From: Sporanaerobacter acetigenes DSM 13106
Lineage (GTDB): Bacteria > Bacillota > Clostridia > Tissierellales > Sporanaerobacteraceae
Assembly: GCF_900130025.1 (NCBI RefSeq)
Contig: NZ_FQXR01000006.1
Coordinates: 156,127 to 220,126, forward strand
Direction: 5' to 3'
Length of the DNA stretch: 64,000 nucleotides
Position numbers and translations under genes: made by a program. The notes under the pieces are model-generated. The model was not told the DNA's origin. It did no database searches and saw nothing but the letters and a program-made list of their open reading frames with translations. Positions 8,183-17,518 of the stretch are shown one piece after another; position 1 is the first letter of the stretch, and the number at the start of each line of letters is the position of its first letter.

Positions 8183-9243
8183 TATCTTTCACCTCCATAG
8201 ATTTCCTTGACTTTGTCAATAATTTCTTTAGGAGTAGGAACCATTCCACCAGTTCTTCCATAGAAATATACTGGGAATTTTCCATTTACAGCAATTTTGA
8301 CATCGTCTACCATTTGTCCTGTGTTCATTTCTACAGTCAATATTCCCTTACATTTATCATTTATCTTGTTAAACTCATCATATGGATATGGCCATAAGGA
8401 AATAGGTCTTATAAGTCCTACCTTATATCCTTCTTTTTCTAACTGTGCAATAGCTGTCTTTGCAATTCTTGATGTAGTTCCATAAGCAGCTATAACCACG
8501 TCTGCATCTTCTACATTATATGATTCTACTTTTACTTCATTTTCTCTAATTTCCTTATATTTAGCTTGAAGTTTTTTATTGTGCTCTTCTAGAGCTTCTG
8601 CAGCTAAATATAGTGAGTTTATAATATTTGGTTTTCTTTTTCCACCTGTACCTGTTGTAGCCCAATCTTTTGGAGGTAAATTTCTCTTCTTAGGTTCTTT
8701 AAATTCAACCGGCTCCATCATTTGACCAATCATTCCATCTCCAAGTATCATAACTGGATTTCTATATTGATCAGCTATATCAAATCCTTCTATAATCAAA
8801 TCTACTAGTTCTTGTACATTTGAAGGCGCAAGAACTACAAGTTTATAATCACCATTTCCTCCACCTCTAGTTGCTTGGAAATAATCAGTTTGTGAAGGTT
8901 GAATACTTCCTAAACCTGGTCCACCTCTCATTATATTAACTATAAGACAAGGCAATTCTGCTCCTGCGATATAGGAAATCCCTTCTTGTTTCAATGAAAT
9001 TCCTGGGCTTGATGATGATGTCATAACTCTTGCACCTGACCCAGCAGCTCCATAAACCATATTTATAGCAGCAATTTCACTTTCTGCTTGTAAAAAACAT
9101 CCACCTATCTTTGGCAATTCCCTAGACATATACTCAGGCAATTCGCTTTGAGGTGTTATTGGATAACCAAAAAAGTACTTACAACCTGCTTCAATAGCAG
9201 CGGCTCCAATAGCTTCATTTCCCTTCATGAGAACTTTAGCCAT
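8182..9243 (-). CDS. vorB: 3-methyl-2-oxobutanoate (2-oxoacid):ferredoxin oxidoreductase, alpha subunit VorB
   Basis: The ATG at 9243 is preferred over the upstream in-frame one (9285) because AGGAGGG lies seven bases before it. The 353-residue alpha subunit shows FFGYPITPQSELPEYMS, SEIAAINMVYGAAGSGAR and TSSSSPGISLKQEG, as in VorB/KorA chains. It is part of the complex turning branched-chain 2-oxoacids plus CoA into acyl-CoA, CO2 and reduced ferredoxin. Substrate preference is inferred from the linked phosphotransbutyrylase and butyrate kinase genes; 2-oxoglutarate use cannot be excluded from sequence. Confidence 0.9.
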   Translation of the reverse strand: MAKVLMKGNEAIGAAAIEAGCKYFFGYPITPQSELPEYMSRELPKIGGCFLQAESEIAAINMVYGAAGSGARVMTSSSSPGISLKQEGISYIAGAELPCLIVNIMRGGPGLGSIQPSQTDYFQATRGGGNGDYKLVVLAPSNVQELVDLIIEGFDIADQYRNPVMILGDGMIGQMMEPVEFKEPKKRNLPPKDWATTGTGGKRKPNIINSLYLAAEALEEHNKKLQAKYKEIRENEVKVESYNVEDADVVIAAYGTTSRIAKTAIAQLEKEGYKVGLIRPISLWPYPYDEFNKINDKCKGILTVEMNTGQMVDDVKIAVNGKFPVYFYGRTGGMVPTPKEIIDKVKEIYGGER

Positions 9244-9265
9244 AGTTAAACCCTCCTCTTTTTTA

Positions 9266-9493
9266 TTATTCAGTAATTCTTTCAACTGTAATGACTACAT
9301 CTGGACACATAGTAGCACAACTAGCACAACCTATACACTTGTCCATTTCTTTCACTGTAGCAGGGTGATACCCTTTTGCATTTATCTTTTCTTGATCTAA
9401 TGATATGATCTTCATCGGACATACTGAAACACATAGTCCACAACCCTTGCAAATGTTTTCATCAAATGTAACCTTTCCTCTTGCTTTAGGCAC
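9266..9493 (-). CDS. 2-oxoacid:ferredoxin oxidoreductase, 2x[4Fe-4S] ferredoxin (delta) subunit
   Basis: The start is taken as GTG 9493, eight bases after AAGGAGGG; a longer frame from 9532 would include that ribosome site. The 75-residue product has two complete cluster motifs, CKGCGLCVSVCPMKI and CIGCASCATMCPDVV. It is the electron-transfer subunit of the oxidoreductase, passing electrons from the TPP subunit to soluble ferredoxin. It precedes vorB by about 20 bases. Confidence 0.9.
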   Translation of the reverse strand: MPKARGKVTFDENICKGCGLCVSVCPMKIISLDQEKINAKGYHPATVKEMDKCIGCASCATMCPDVVITVERITE

Positions 9494-9519
9494 TTTAATA
9501 TCCCTCCTTAAATAAAATT

Positions 9520-10194
9520 TTAAAGCATCCAATCTTCCCTCATGTATAATTTAATAGGAAAGATTTCACCTTCTAAATCTTCTGGAAGTTTTTTAGCAAC
9601 ATCTTCTAATGCAACTATATATTTAATTGGTATATCTAGCTTTTGAGAAAGCTCTGATGCCAATTTCTGGCCCTTCATAACATCTTCAACTGTTGTACTC
9701 TTTAGCATATGGGTATTGTTGATAATTCCTGTAACTTTAGCTCTTGCAATACCTTCTATACCATTTAGGTATCCTACTGCCTTTTCTACAGTACTAGTTT
9801 CAGGTCTATTTGCATTTAATACATAGTACATTTCATATTCTCCATCTTTAAGCAATTCATGATAACGTCCTAATACTCTGGCACCCGCTGGATCTCCTCC
9901 TACATCTAATATTGTATCAAATGTACTATCTTCCAATGGACCATAAGCTTCTGCTGAAATAGCAGGAATGTCTACTGCAGAAGCTTTTATGGAACTAGAA
10001 ATAACTTTGATACCTAATTCATTCAATATCTCTTCTTTTTCTCTACTTCTAAAATACAAATTTACCACATCTAAATCAACCAATGCAACTTTTTTGCCTT
10101 CTTTGGCCAATTTCACAGCATAGTTTATACTAAATTCAGTTTTGCCACTACCATAGTGACCAATTATGATTCTGATTCTATTTTCCTTTGACAT
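9520..10194 (-). CDS. P-loop ATPase of unknown function within the vor operon
   Basis: This 224-residue soluble protein has a P-loop GHYGSGKTE at about residues 12-20, then KKVALVDLDVVNLYFRSRE and ILDVGGDPAGARVLG. It resembles the MinD/Mrp/CobQ class of ATPases. Nothing indicates membrane insertion or a metal-cluster motif. It lies between buk and the ferredoxin subunit, 14 bases from the former. From memory, similar genes accompany vor-type operons in other Clostridia, which hints at a role in assembling or regulating the oxidoreductase. No function is established to my knowledge. Confidence 0.75.
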   Translation of the reverse strand: MSKENRIRIIIGHYGSGKTEFSINYAVKLAKEGKKVALVDLDVVNLYFRSREKEEILNELGIKVISSSIKASAVDIPAISAEAYGPLEDSTFDTILDVGGDPAGARVLGRYHELLKDGEYEMYYVLNANRPETSTVEKAVGYLNGIEGIARAKVTGIINNTHMLKSTTVEDVMKGQKLASELSQKLDIPIKYIVALEDVAKKLPEDLEGEIFPIKLYMREDWML

Positions 10195-10208
10195 ATTTTC
10201 ACCTTATT

Positions 10209-11282
10209 CTATAAGTATTCTTTTGGACTTTCTTCTCCCCTTAGAACTCTAAGTCCTCCTTCTGCCAAAGCTGTCAATTCATCTTCTCCAGGATAAATAT
10301 ATACATTAGAGATAAACTCTACTCTATCTTTTATCCAATCAATAAACATCTTGTCATAAGCTATTCCACCTGTGATAAGTATTCCATCTACATCGCCTTT
10401 AAGCACTGCTGCACAACTGCCAATTTCTTTAGCGACTTGATAAGCCATTGCTTCATAAACTAATTTTGCTTCTTCATTTCCATTTTCAATCATTTTATCT
10501 ACTTCTCTTGCATCATTTGTTCCAAGATAAGAAACCAATCCACCATTTCCTTTTACCTTTTTCATCATTTCATCAAGAGTGTATTTTCCTGAATAACAAA
10601 GCCTAATTAAATCTCCAACTGGAAGACCGCCTGAACGCTCTGGTGAAAATGGTCCTTCCCCATCAAGAGCATTGCTTACATCTATTATTCTACCTTTTCT
10701 ATGAGCACCTACAGATATTCCTCCACCCAAGTGAGCTACTATAAGATTCATTTCTTCATATTTTTTCTCTTGTTTAGATGCATGTTTTCTTGCTATGGCC
10801 TTTTGATTTAGAGCATGTACTACACTTTTTCTCTTTATATCAGCCATTCCTGAAATTCTTGCTATATCTTCCATTTCATCAACAACTGTTGGATCTACTA
10901 TATAAGAAGGTTTGCCTATTGTTGCAGCAATTTCATGTGCAATTATGCCTCCAAGATTTGAAGCATGTTGTCCTTGTACACCAATCCTTAAATCCTCCAA
11001 CATTTTTTCATTAACACTATATGTTCCACCTTCTATAGGTTTTAACATTCCTCCTCTACCTACTACTGCGCTTAAAGATTCAATTTCTATTCCATTCTTC
11101 TTTAAAGACTCAACTATTATATTTTTTCTAAATTCATACTGATCATATATCTTTTCATATTTAGATAATTCTTCAGTAGAATGTCTAAGAGTTTCTTCAA
11201 ATATTGTATTTTCATTTTCAAATACAGCAATTTTAGTAGAAGTACTACCTGGATTTATAACTAAAAGTCTATAGATTTCCAT
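10209..11282 (-). CDS. buk: Butyrate kinase (copy 1)
   Basis: The 357-residue protein of the acetate/butyrate kinase (ASKHA) family has [18 protein letters not shown] at the start, [18 protein letters not shown] in the middle and [13 protein letters not shown] near the end. It converts acyl-phosphate plus ADP to acid plus ATP. With Ptb it gives substrate-level ATP from butyryl-, isobutyryl- or isovaleryl-CoA. It follows ptb by 14 bases, and the ATG follows AAAGGAG. A second homologue (12202-13287) sits on the other side of ptb; the two are clearly diverged, not a recent duplication. Confidence 0.93.
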   Translation of the reverse strand: MEIYRLLVINPGSTSTKIAVFENENTIFEETLRHSTEELSKYEKIYDQYEFRKNIIVESLKKNGIEIESLSAVVGRGGMLKPIEGGTYSVNEKMLEDLRIGVQGQHASNLGGIIAHEIAATIGKPSYIVDPTVVDEMEDIARISGMADIKRKSVVHALNQKAIARKHASKQEKKYEEMNLIVAHLGGGISVGAHRKGRIIDVSNALDGEGPFSPERSGGLPVGDLIRLCYSGKYTLDEMMKKVKGNGGLVSYLGTNDAREVDKMIENGNEEAKLVYEAMAYQVAKEIGSCAAVLKGDVDGILITGGIAYDKMFIDWIKDRVEFISNVYIYPGEDELTALAEGGLRVLRGEESPKEYL

Positions 11283-11296
11283 TTAATATCTCCTTT

Positions 11297-12202
11297 CTAA
11301 TTCTTTGATGCCATTAGAACACCTAATGCAATAGAATATAATTTTGCTTCTTCAGTATCAGAACGAGATGTCAAAACTATTGGAGCACTTGTTCCTACTA
11401 TAAGTCCTGCATTTTTTGCTCCTGCAAAAAATGTTAATGATTTGTACAATACATTTCCAGCTTCTATATTAGGTACAACCAATATATCTGCATCTCCAGC
11501 TACAGGACTGTCTATTCCTTTGTGTTTTGCTGCCTCTTTTGATATTGCATTGTCTAATGCCAAAGGTCCACCAACTATACAGTCTGTTATTTCTCCATTT
11601 TTATTCATATCTTCCAATTCTTTGGCATGGACAGTTGCTTCCATCTTAGGGGAAACCTTTTCCCTTGCACATACTATAGCAACTTTTGGATTATCTATAT
11701 CTAAACTATGTGCAAAAGATACAGCATTTTCTACTATTTCTTTCTTTTGATTTAAATCAGGATGTATATTCATAGCAGCATCAGTTATAGTAAGTATTTT
11801 TTCATATGTTGGTACACTAAATACAGCCACATGACTTATAACTTTTCCAGTTCTAAGCCCAATTTCACTATCTAGAACTTGCTTCATGATAATAGCTGTA
11901 TCTATAATGCCTTTCATGACTACATCAGCACTTCCTGAGCTGACAAGACTTACAGCTTTTCTACAAGCTAAAACATTATCCACTTCATCTATAACTTCAA
12001 ATTGTGCTAAATCTAATCCTACCTCCTTTGCAACTTTCTCAATTTCTTTCTTGTCTCCTACCAATATTGCATCTGCAATTCCTAGTTCTTTTGCTTTTTT
12101 TACAGCCAAAAGTACTTCTCTGTCCTGAGCCACTGCAACTGCTAATTTCTTTGGCCCCTTCTTTTTTGCCAATTCCAATAAGTCATCAAAGCCTTTTGCC
12201 AT
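11297..12202 (-). CDS. ptb: Phosphate butyryltransferase
   Basis: The 301-residue phosphotransacylase family protein contains KGIIDTAIIMKQVLD, TDAAMNIHPDLNQK and an ending DILVVPNIEAGNVLYKSLTF, all typical of Ptb. It exchanges CoA for phosphate on butyryl- or branched acyl-CoA made by the downstream 2-oxoacid oxidoreductase. Its start shares a base with the stop of the upstream buk gene. The order buk-ptb-buk-ATPase-vor suggests one transcript for the whole oxidative branch of branched-chain amino-acid fermentation. Confidence 0.93.
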   Translation of the reverse strand: MAKGFDDLLELAKKKGPKKLAVAVAQDREVLLAVKKAKELGIADAILVGDKKEIEKVAKEVGLDLAQFEVIDEVDNVLACRKAVSLVSSGSADVVMKGIIDTAIIMKQVLDSEIGLRTGKVISHVAVFSVPTYEKILTITDAAMNIHPDLNQKKEIVENAVSFAHSLDIDNPKVAIVCAREKVSPKMEATVHAKELEDMNKNGEITDCIVGGPLALDNAISKEAAKHKGIDSPVAGDADILVVPNIEAGNVLYKSLTFFAGAKNAGLIVGTSAPIVLTSRSDTEEAKLYSIALGVLMASKN

Positions 12203-13287
12203 TAGTATAACACCTCATTTTCATAAATTTTTTCATTTTCTTCTCCTTTAAGAACTCTTAAAACTCCCTCATTCAGTGCTTTCATTTCATCTTCTCCTGG
12301 ATAAACCACTACTTCTGCAATAAATCCTACCATATTCTTTATTATATCTACTAAATACTCTGAATAAGCTAGTCCACCTGTAAGTATGATATTATCTACT
12401 TTACCTTCTAGAGCTGTTGCCATAGCTCCTATTTCTTTTCCTATTTGATAAGCCATTGCACTATAAATCAATTGTGCATACTCATCACCATTTTTTATTC
12501 TTTCTTCTATTTCTCTTCCATCTGTAGTTCCAAGATAAGATACTAATCCACCTTTTCCTTTTATTTTTATTTTCATTTCATCAAAAGTATATTTTCCTGA
12601 ATAACAGAGTCGCACCAAGTCTCCTACCGGAAGACTTCCTGTTCTTTCAGGCGAAAATGGTCCCATTTCACTAGCATTGTTTGCATCCACTATTTTGCCA
12701 AGTTTAACTGGAGATACTGATATTCCTCCACCTAAATGAGCTACAACAAGATTTAATTCACTTAAATCTTTTCCAAGTTCTTCAGCTCTTCTATGAGATA
12801 CTGCCTTAATATTTAAAGCATGTACTAAAGATCTTCTTTCTATTTCCTTAAGTCCAGAAATCCTAGCTATGTCTTCAAACTCATCGACAGCCACTGGATC
12901 TACTATAAAGGATTTAATTTTCTCACCATCTGCAATACCTTTTGCTAAAATTCCACCTAAATTTGAAGCATGTTCACCTTGTATCCCTATTTTTAAATCC
13001 TCTATCATCTTTTCAGTAACAACATAAGTTCCACCAGGTATAGATCTAAGTAATCCTCCTCTACCTACTACTGCTATTAAAGAAGATGTACTTATGCCTT
13101 CAGATTGTAACCATTCATATATTAAATTTAATCTATAATCATATTGATCTGGAATTTTCTTGTATTTTTCCAATTCCCTAGCACTGTGTTCAATTTTTTT
13201 CACCTTAATCATTTCTTTTCCTTTATAAATAGCAACTTTTGTAGAAGTAGAACCTGGATTTATAGCTAGCACATACTCTCTATTCAT
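12202..13287 (-). CDS. buk: Butyrate kinase (copy 2)
   Basis: This 361-residue homologue of the downstream buk begins [17 protein letters not shown] and has [18 protein letters not shown] and IILTGGLAYSEYLV. The kinase motifs are intact, so it should be active. Two different kinases flanking one ptb may differ in acyl chain preference (straight versus branched). It starts 14 bases after cdaR ends, after an AGAAGGAG ribosome site. Confidence 0.92.
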   Translation of the reverse strand: MNREYVLAINPGSTSTKVAIYKGKEMIKVKKIEHSARELEKYKKIPDQYDYRLNLIYEWLQSEGISTSSLIAVVGRGGLLRSIPGGTYVVTEKMIEDLKIGIQGEHASNLGGILAKGIADGEKIKSFIVDPVAVDEFEDIARISGLKEIERRSLVHALNIKAVSHRRAEELGKDLSELNLVVAHLGGGISVSPVKLGKIVDANNASEMGPFSPERTGSLPVGDLVRLCYSGKYTFDEMKIKIKGKGGLVSYLGTTDGREIEERIKNGDEYAQLIYSAMAYQIGKEIGAMATALEGKVDNIILTGGLAYSEYLVDIIKNMVGFIAEVVVYPGEDEMKALNEGVLRVLKGEENEKIYENEVLY

Positions 13288-13300
13288 ACTTTCACTCCTT

Positions 13301-14515
13301 CTATTCTTTTTTCAAGGTAACTCTTATACTAGATGGTGAAATACTTTCTAGCTTAGATCCTTGCAAATCTCCTATATTTATTTTTACATCATAAGTCCCT
13401 TCACCCAATCCATTTAAATCTATTTCTGGAGAAATAGATTCTTTAGTTATTACATTTAGGATTGCCTCAGGGCCTTTAAGGGTAATAACTATATTCCCAT
13501 AGGAGTCAGCATCTTCAGCAGTTAAATCTACACTTAAATTTTTAATATTTATTTCATTAAAATTATATTCAAAAGTCTTAGTTTCAATTTTTTCTAAATT
13601 TAGTTTAACACTTATTTTTTGCTCTGGATTTAATAGTTCTACTCCTTCAGGCAATATCAAATTTACATCAACAGAGCGCTTATCCATAAGTTCATTTACA
13701 TCAACGGGACTCGTTTTAATAGAATTAATACTACCAATTAAATCTCCATATCCTTTTATATCTACACGACTTGGTGAAACACCAAGATTAGTTATTTCAA
13801 CATCACTTGGAAATTCTCCTTCTGTTTGAATTTCAATTGGTACGGATTTTGTTCTATATACAGGAATGTAAATATCTACTCTATTTGGATCTTTTTCCAC
13901 GCCTCTTACTTCATTTCCTCCATCATCTACTAGCTTAATAGGAACTGTAATATTTATATCGCTGGTCCTTTCCGAGACATCTACAATTGCCAATACTTCA
14001 GAGACAGAATTGACCCAACTTTTAGGACCTTTCAAAAAGACTAATTGAGGTTTTACTTCAGCTTCTCCAATACTATAGCCATTTGGAAGCTTGCCATTGG
14101 TTTTTATTGTAACTTTCTTTCCCTCAGATACAATTTTTTCAAAGACAAAAGGTACTTCCTTTGGACTATAATCTACCAATTCTACCTTACTTGGAACCTC
14201 TAAATAAATGGGAACTTTCTTGGTTCCCTCTGAATATCCACTTAAATCAATTTTTGCCACAATATCTTTATCTCTGATTTTTAGAACATCACTTCTTCTA
14301 CCTGAAACTTTTACATTCACTTTTACTTCTTGTGGTTCCATTAAAACTATGCCTGAACGATCTAAAGTCTCTAAATTTCTAAAAGCAACATCCACATTTT
14401 TATATTCTTTTGTTATTCTAGGATTGACATCATTCATTACATAGCTCCATAAAATAATAGCTATGACTAAGGCAAAAATCTTGACAGTCAGATCACTCTT
14501 CTTCTCCTTGTTCAT
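13301..14515 (-). CDS. cdaR: YbbR-domain regulator of diadenylate cyclase (CdaR)
   Basis: The 404-residue protein has one N-terminal membrane segment (about residues 9-28, FALVIAIILWSYVMND) and an extracytoplasmic part made of repeated YbbR domains. These are recognisable from recurring patterns such as PNGYSIGEAEVKPQLVFLKG and PSDVEITNLGVSPSRVDIKG. CdaR partners with the membrane cyclase CdaA and tunes its activity. The gene overlaps the end of cdaA by 23 bases, as commonly seen. Unusually, glmM does not follow; the next gene, only 13 bases away, is a butyrate kinase. Confidence 0.9.
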   Translation of the reverse strand: MNKEKKSDLTVKIFALVIAIILWSYVMNDVNPRITKEYKNVDVAFRNLETLDRSGIVLMEPQEVKVNVKVSGRRSDVLKIRDKDIVAKIDLSGYSEGTKKVPIYLEVPSKVELVDYSPKEVPFVFEKIVSEGKKVTIKTNGKLPNGYSIGEAEVKPQLVFLKGPKSWVNSVSEVLAIVDVSERTSDINITVPIKLVDDGGNEVRGVEKDPNRVDIYIPVYRTKSVPIEIQTEGEFPSDVEITNLGVSPSRVDIKGYGDLIGSINSIKTSPVDVNELMDKRSVDVNLILPEGVELLNPEQKISVKLNLEKIETKTFEYNFNEINIKNLSVDLTAEDADSYGNIVITLKGPEAILNVITKESISPEIDLNGLGEGTYDVKINIGDLQGSKLESISPSSIRVTLKKE

Positions 14516-15341
14516 CTTTCCGCCTCCACTTTATTAAAAAACTTTGTCTCTGCTCTTTAGGTTTATATAAATCTAAAAGTATTTGCTTCAATGTCTTCAC
14601 ATCCAAATACCTTGCTAAACTTCCATTTTCAGCTACAGATATAGCCCCTGTTTCTTCTGAAACAACAATAGCTAAACAATCAGATTTTTCCGAAACTCCC
14701 AAAGCCGCTCTATGTCTAGTACCTAGCTCCTTACTCAAAGACATGTTATCCGTTAAGGGCAAGAAACATCCAGCTGCTTTAACTATATCTTCCTTTATTA
14801 CTACTGCTCCATCATGTAGCGGTGTATTGGGTATAAATATATTTATAAGTAAGCCACTAGATATTTTCCCATCTATTCTAGTTCCAGTTTCTACAACTTC
14901 ATTCAATCCAGTTTCCCTTTCCATAACTATAAGTGCTCCAATTTTTTGTCTAGAAAGTGAAGCAACAGCATCTACTATTTCATCTACAGCCTCATTTACA
15001 TTCTCATCTTTTATCTCCATAAAAGATTTAGTAAAAAATCTACTTCTCCCCAAATATTCCAAAGCTCTTCTAAGTTCGGGTTGAAACACAATAAGGATTG
15101 CAAGGACCCCAACAGTCATAGTTTTTTCTAATATCCAATAAACTGTATAGAGTTCAAGCCATTCGCTTATTTTAGTAGCAACAAATAAAACTAAGATTCC
15201 TTTAGTCAATTGTTCTGCTCTAGTTTCTCTTATAAGCATAAACAATTTATAAAAAGCAAAGGCAACTATTAAAATATCTATTATGTCTCTAATTCTAATA
15301 TTTAGAAACAATTCTTTTAAATATTGCAAGGCCCCACACAT
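14493..15341 (-). CDS. cdaA: Diadenylate cyclase CdaA (DAC domain)
   Basis: The 282-residue protein has three N-terminal membrane helices (about residues 15-95) and a DAC domain. The catalytic motifs are both present: DGA in TPLHDGAVVIKED and RHR in LGTRHRAALGVSEKS. It condenses two ATP to cyclic di-AMP at the membrane. An in-frame stop lies four codons upstream of the ATG, so no longer start is possible; the ribosome site (AAGG) is weak and very close. It is the first gene of the long minus-strand run that goes on to cdaR and the branched-chain acid fermentation genes. A c-di-AMP riboswitch lies 11 kb away. Confidence 0.95.
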   Translation of the reverse strand: MCGALQYLKELFLNIRIRDIIDILIVAFAFYKLFMLIRETRAEQLTKGILVLFVATKISEWLELYTVYWILEKTMTVGVLAILIVFQPELRRALEYLGRSRFFTKSFMEIKDENVNEAVDEIVDAVASLSRQKIGALIVMERETGLNEVVETGTRIDGKISSGLLINIFIPNTPLHDGAVVIKEDIVKAAGCFLPLTDNMSLSKELGTRHRAALGVSEKSDCLAIVVSEETGAISVAENGSLARYLDVKTLKQILLDLYKPKEQRQSFLIKWRRKDEQGEEE

Positions 15342-15454
15342 CCTTATATTCTATTTTAGCATAACACAATATAATTCTATTATATAACAAATAATTGTTA
15401 AATTAAATAAATACAGATGAAAATTAATAATATATATATTAATTTTTATTAATT

Positions 15455-15489
15455 AAAAAAGTCAGATATTATTGCTGACTGACTTTTTT
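15455..15489 (-). terminator. Terminator overlapping the end of the CapA-like gene
   Basis: On the minus strand AAAAAGTCAG and CTGACTTTTTT pair around a 15-base loop that includes the stop codon of the CapA-like gene. The T-run follows immediately. Confidence 0.75.
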
Positions 15490-16662
15490 CATTGTATTTT
15501 CATAAGATTCCTTAATTTTCGTCAAAATTTCCTGATTGGTTTCTTTATCTATAAATTCATCAATAGGTATTATTTCATATTTAGCTTTCCCATCAATATT
15601 ATATTTTTTAACCCATGTAGGTATATATTTAACGTTTTTAATAATAGTCTCGCCTTTGGCAAAATCCTTTTCCACTTCTATATTTATCATGATTCCATCT
15701 TCTGTATACTTGTTTTTTATAGTTTCTCTTCGCTGATTTGACAAAAAATTTCCCAGGGAATATATGATAAAATTATCTTTTCCACCATATTCTACAATTT
15801 CCGTCTTTTGAATAACATGAGGATGACTGCCAAATACTATATTTGCACCCCATTCTACCATTTTTCTTCCCAATTTCATTTGCTCTTCTGAAGGCTCCAT
15901 TTGATATTCGTTTCCCCAATGAATAAACACAACTACTATATCTGAACCCATTTCCTTCAATTTATATATATCCTTTTTTATCTTGTCCTCATCTATGATA
16001 TTTATCATATAACTCAATTCTTCTTGTGACAATGTACATTCCATTCCATTGCAACCATAAGTATAAGAAAGTAAACCTATATTTATATCATTAACTTTTT
16101 CAATGAGTAATGGTTCGTTTTTTTCACGATAAGTTCCAATATTTTTAAGTCCAATTGTTTCAATATTATCTATGGTTGATAAAAGGCCATTTTTTCCTTG
16201 ATCTAATGCATGGTTATTCGCCGTAGACAATATATCAAATCCTGCATAAGATAATGCTTCTAAAGATTCCATAGGTGAATTGAAATTTGGATATCCCTTA
16301 AATCCTATATTTTCCCCAGCTGTAACTGTTTCAAAATTTACCAATGCTAAATCTGCAGCTTCTACATATTTTTTTACATATTTAAAATTATCTTTGAAAT
16401 CATAAGCATGTGTACTTGAATCATAAGCTCCCTTTATTTGAGGAGCATGAAACATAACATCCCCTGCTGCCAATATAGTCGCAGTGGTCTTTCTATCTTC
16501 AATTGGCTTTTCTTTTTCAATTTTTTTTTCTTCTTCATGGGAAATCATATCATTGCTTGTCTCATCTTTAGGAACAGAGTTCATATAAAAAGAATAGTAA
16601 AGAGAAGAGAAAAGCAATATCAACAATAAAGCAAATATAATATATATTTTTTTATTTTTCAT
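15469..16662 (-). CDS. CapA-family (PGA_cap metallophosphatase-fold) lipoprotein-like or membrane-anchored protein
   Basis: The ATG at 16662 follows AAGGAG by six bases. The 397-residue product has an N-terminal membrane anchor (IYIIFALLLILLFSSLYYSF) and a polar linker. A CapA-type domain follows: LAAGDVMFHAPQIKG, STANNHALDQG, VFIHWGNEY and FGSHPHVIQ, the metal-binding motifs of this calcineurin-like family. CapA (PgsA) takes part in poly-gamma-glutamate synthesis, but no capBC genes are nearby, so capsule synthesis cannot be claimed. The domain faces outside the cell. It is probably a single-gene unit ending in its own terminator. Confidence 0.82.
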   Translation of the reverse strand: MKNKKIYIIFALLLILLFSSLYYSFYMNSVPKDETSNDMISHEEEKKIEKEKPIEDRKTTATILAAGDVMFHAPQIKGAYDSSTHAYDFKDNFKYVKKYVEAADLALVNFETVTAGENIGFKGYPNFNSPMESLEALSYAGFDILSTANNHALDQGKNGLLSTIDNIETIGLKNIGTYREKNEPLLIEKVNDINIGLLSYTYGCNGMECTLSQEELSYMINIIDEDKIKKDIYKLKEMGSDIVVVFIHWGNEYQMEPSEEQMKLGRKMVEWGANIVFGSHPHVIQKTEIVEYGGKDNFIIYSLGNFLSNQRRETIKNKYTEDGIMINIEVEKDFAKGETIIKNVKYIPTWVKKYNIDGKAKYEIIPIDEFIDKETNQEILTKIKESYENTMKKVSQQ

Positions 16663-16724
16663 AAAGTTCTCCTTAAAATGTTTCATACTAATATTTTACA
16701 CTTAAAATACATTTTCTTCAACAT

Positions 16725-17432
16725 CTATTCTCTTTCTCTTTTTTCTCCTCTAAATCTAGATTTAGAATCATATAAATACTTGCTAAGCCTTCTTTCATTT
16801 AGCCACCATAAATATACAACATAAGGCAAAAATATTATGGTCAATTGGGGAATATTGGCCATGAGTATAAAATCAAATATACCATGAAAAATAATTGGCA
16901 TATATAATGATTTTCTATAGTTTCTTTTCTTTCTTCCCTCCTCTTGGCTAAATTTTGCTAATGATAAATAATATCCCATAGTCACAGCAAATACACCATG
17001 AGCTGGAACTGAAAGTACTCCTCTGTAAAGCCCAATATATGGATTATAGCTATATCTATATACCACATATATCACATTTTCTACTGTAGCAAATCCCATA
17101 GATGAAAACACAGAATAAACTATCCCATCTAATTTTTCATTAAAATATTTTGTTTTATATGCAGTTTTCAATACTACTAATCTTTTAAAATACTCTTCCG
17201 TAAATCCCGCTACTATAAAAGCGGTATAGAAAGCTCCAAATACACCAGGAAATACATTGAAATAGCTTAAAAATTGTTCTACAAAAATAGTTGGAATAAC
17301 TGCCAATGCGCCCAATATGTAAGTTAAAAGAAGGGTTTTTAAAGGTTCTCTATCATATCTATCACTTAAATATATACCTACTATTATAGCTATTGCTGGT
17401 GTTATTGCAATGATAAATAATCTCGCATTCAA
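16725..17432 (-). CDS. prsW: PrsW-family intramembrane metalloprotease
   Basis: I prefer a TTG start at 17432, seven bases after GGAGGTG; a GTG at 17447 would overlap that site. The product is about 235 residues with several membrane helices. It carries the PrsW motif AGFTEEYFKRLVVLKTAY, with two adjacent glutamates, and later HGVFAVTMGYYLS and HGIFDFILM, whose His residues are expected to bind metal. In Bacillus PrsW makes the first cut in an anti-sigma factor. No anti-sigma gene is adjacent; the ECF sigma gene at 51.6 kb is far away, so the substrate is unknown. Confidence 0.82.
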   Translation of the reverse strand: MNARLFIIAITPAIAIIVGIYLSDRYDREPLKTLLLTYILGALAVIPTIFVEQFLSYFNVFPGVFGAFYTAFIVAGFTEEYFKRLVVLKTAYKTKYFNEKLDGIVYSVFSSMGFATVENVIYVVYRYSYNPYIGLYRGVLSVPAHGVFAVTMGYYLSLAKFSQEEGRKKRNYRKSLYMPIIFHGIFDFILMANIPQLTIIFLPYVVYLWWLNERRLSKYLYDSKSRFRGEKRERE

Positions 17433-17476
17433 AAAATTCACCTCCACATTCTACTTAATAGTATTTGATTTTTTTA

Positions 17477-17518
17477 AAAAAATAACCCCAAGCATTAATG
17501 CTTGAAGGTTATTTTTTC
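17477..17518 (-). terminator. Terminator overlapping the last codons of ptsI
   Basis: AAAAAATAACC and GGTTATTTTTT pair, with an inner AAGCAT/ATGCTT stem. The hairpin spans the final codons and stop of ptsI and has a T-run reading leftward. Confidence 0.8.

Noticed and set aside
16725..17432. PrsW as processor of the anti-sigma factor for the ECF sigma at 51.6 kb
   Set aside because: The two loci are 35 kb apart with no shared element, and the sigma operon lacks a recognisable anti-sigma substrate. The link is speculation.
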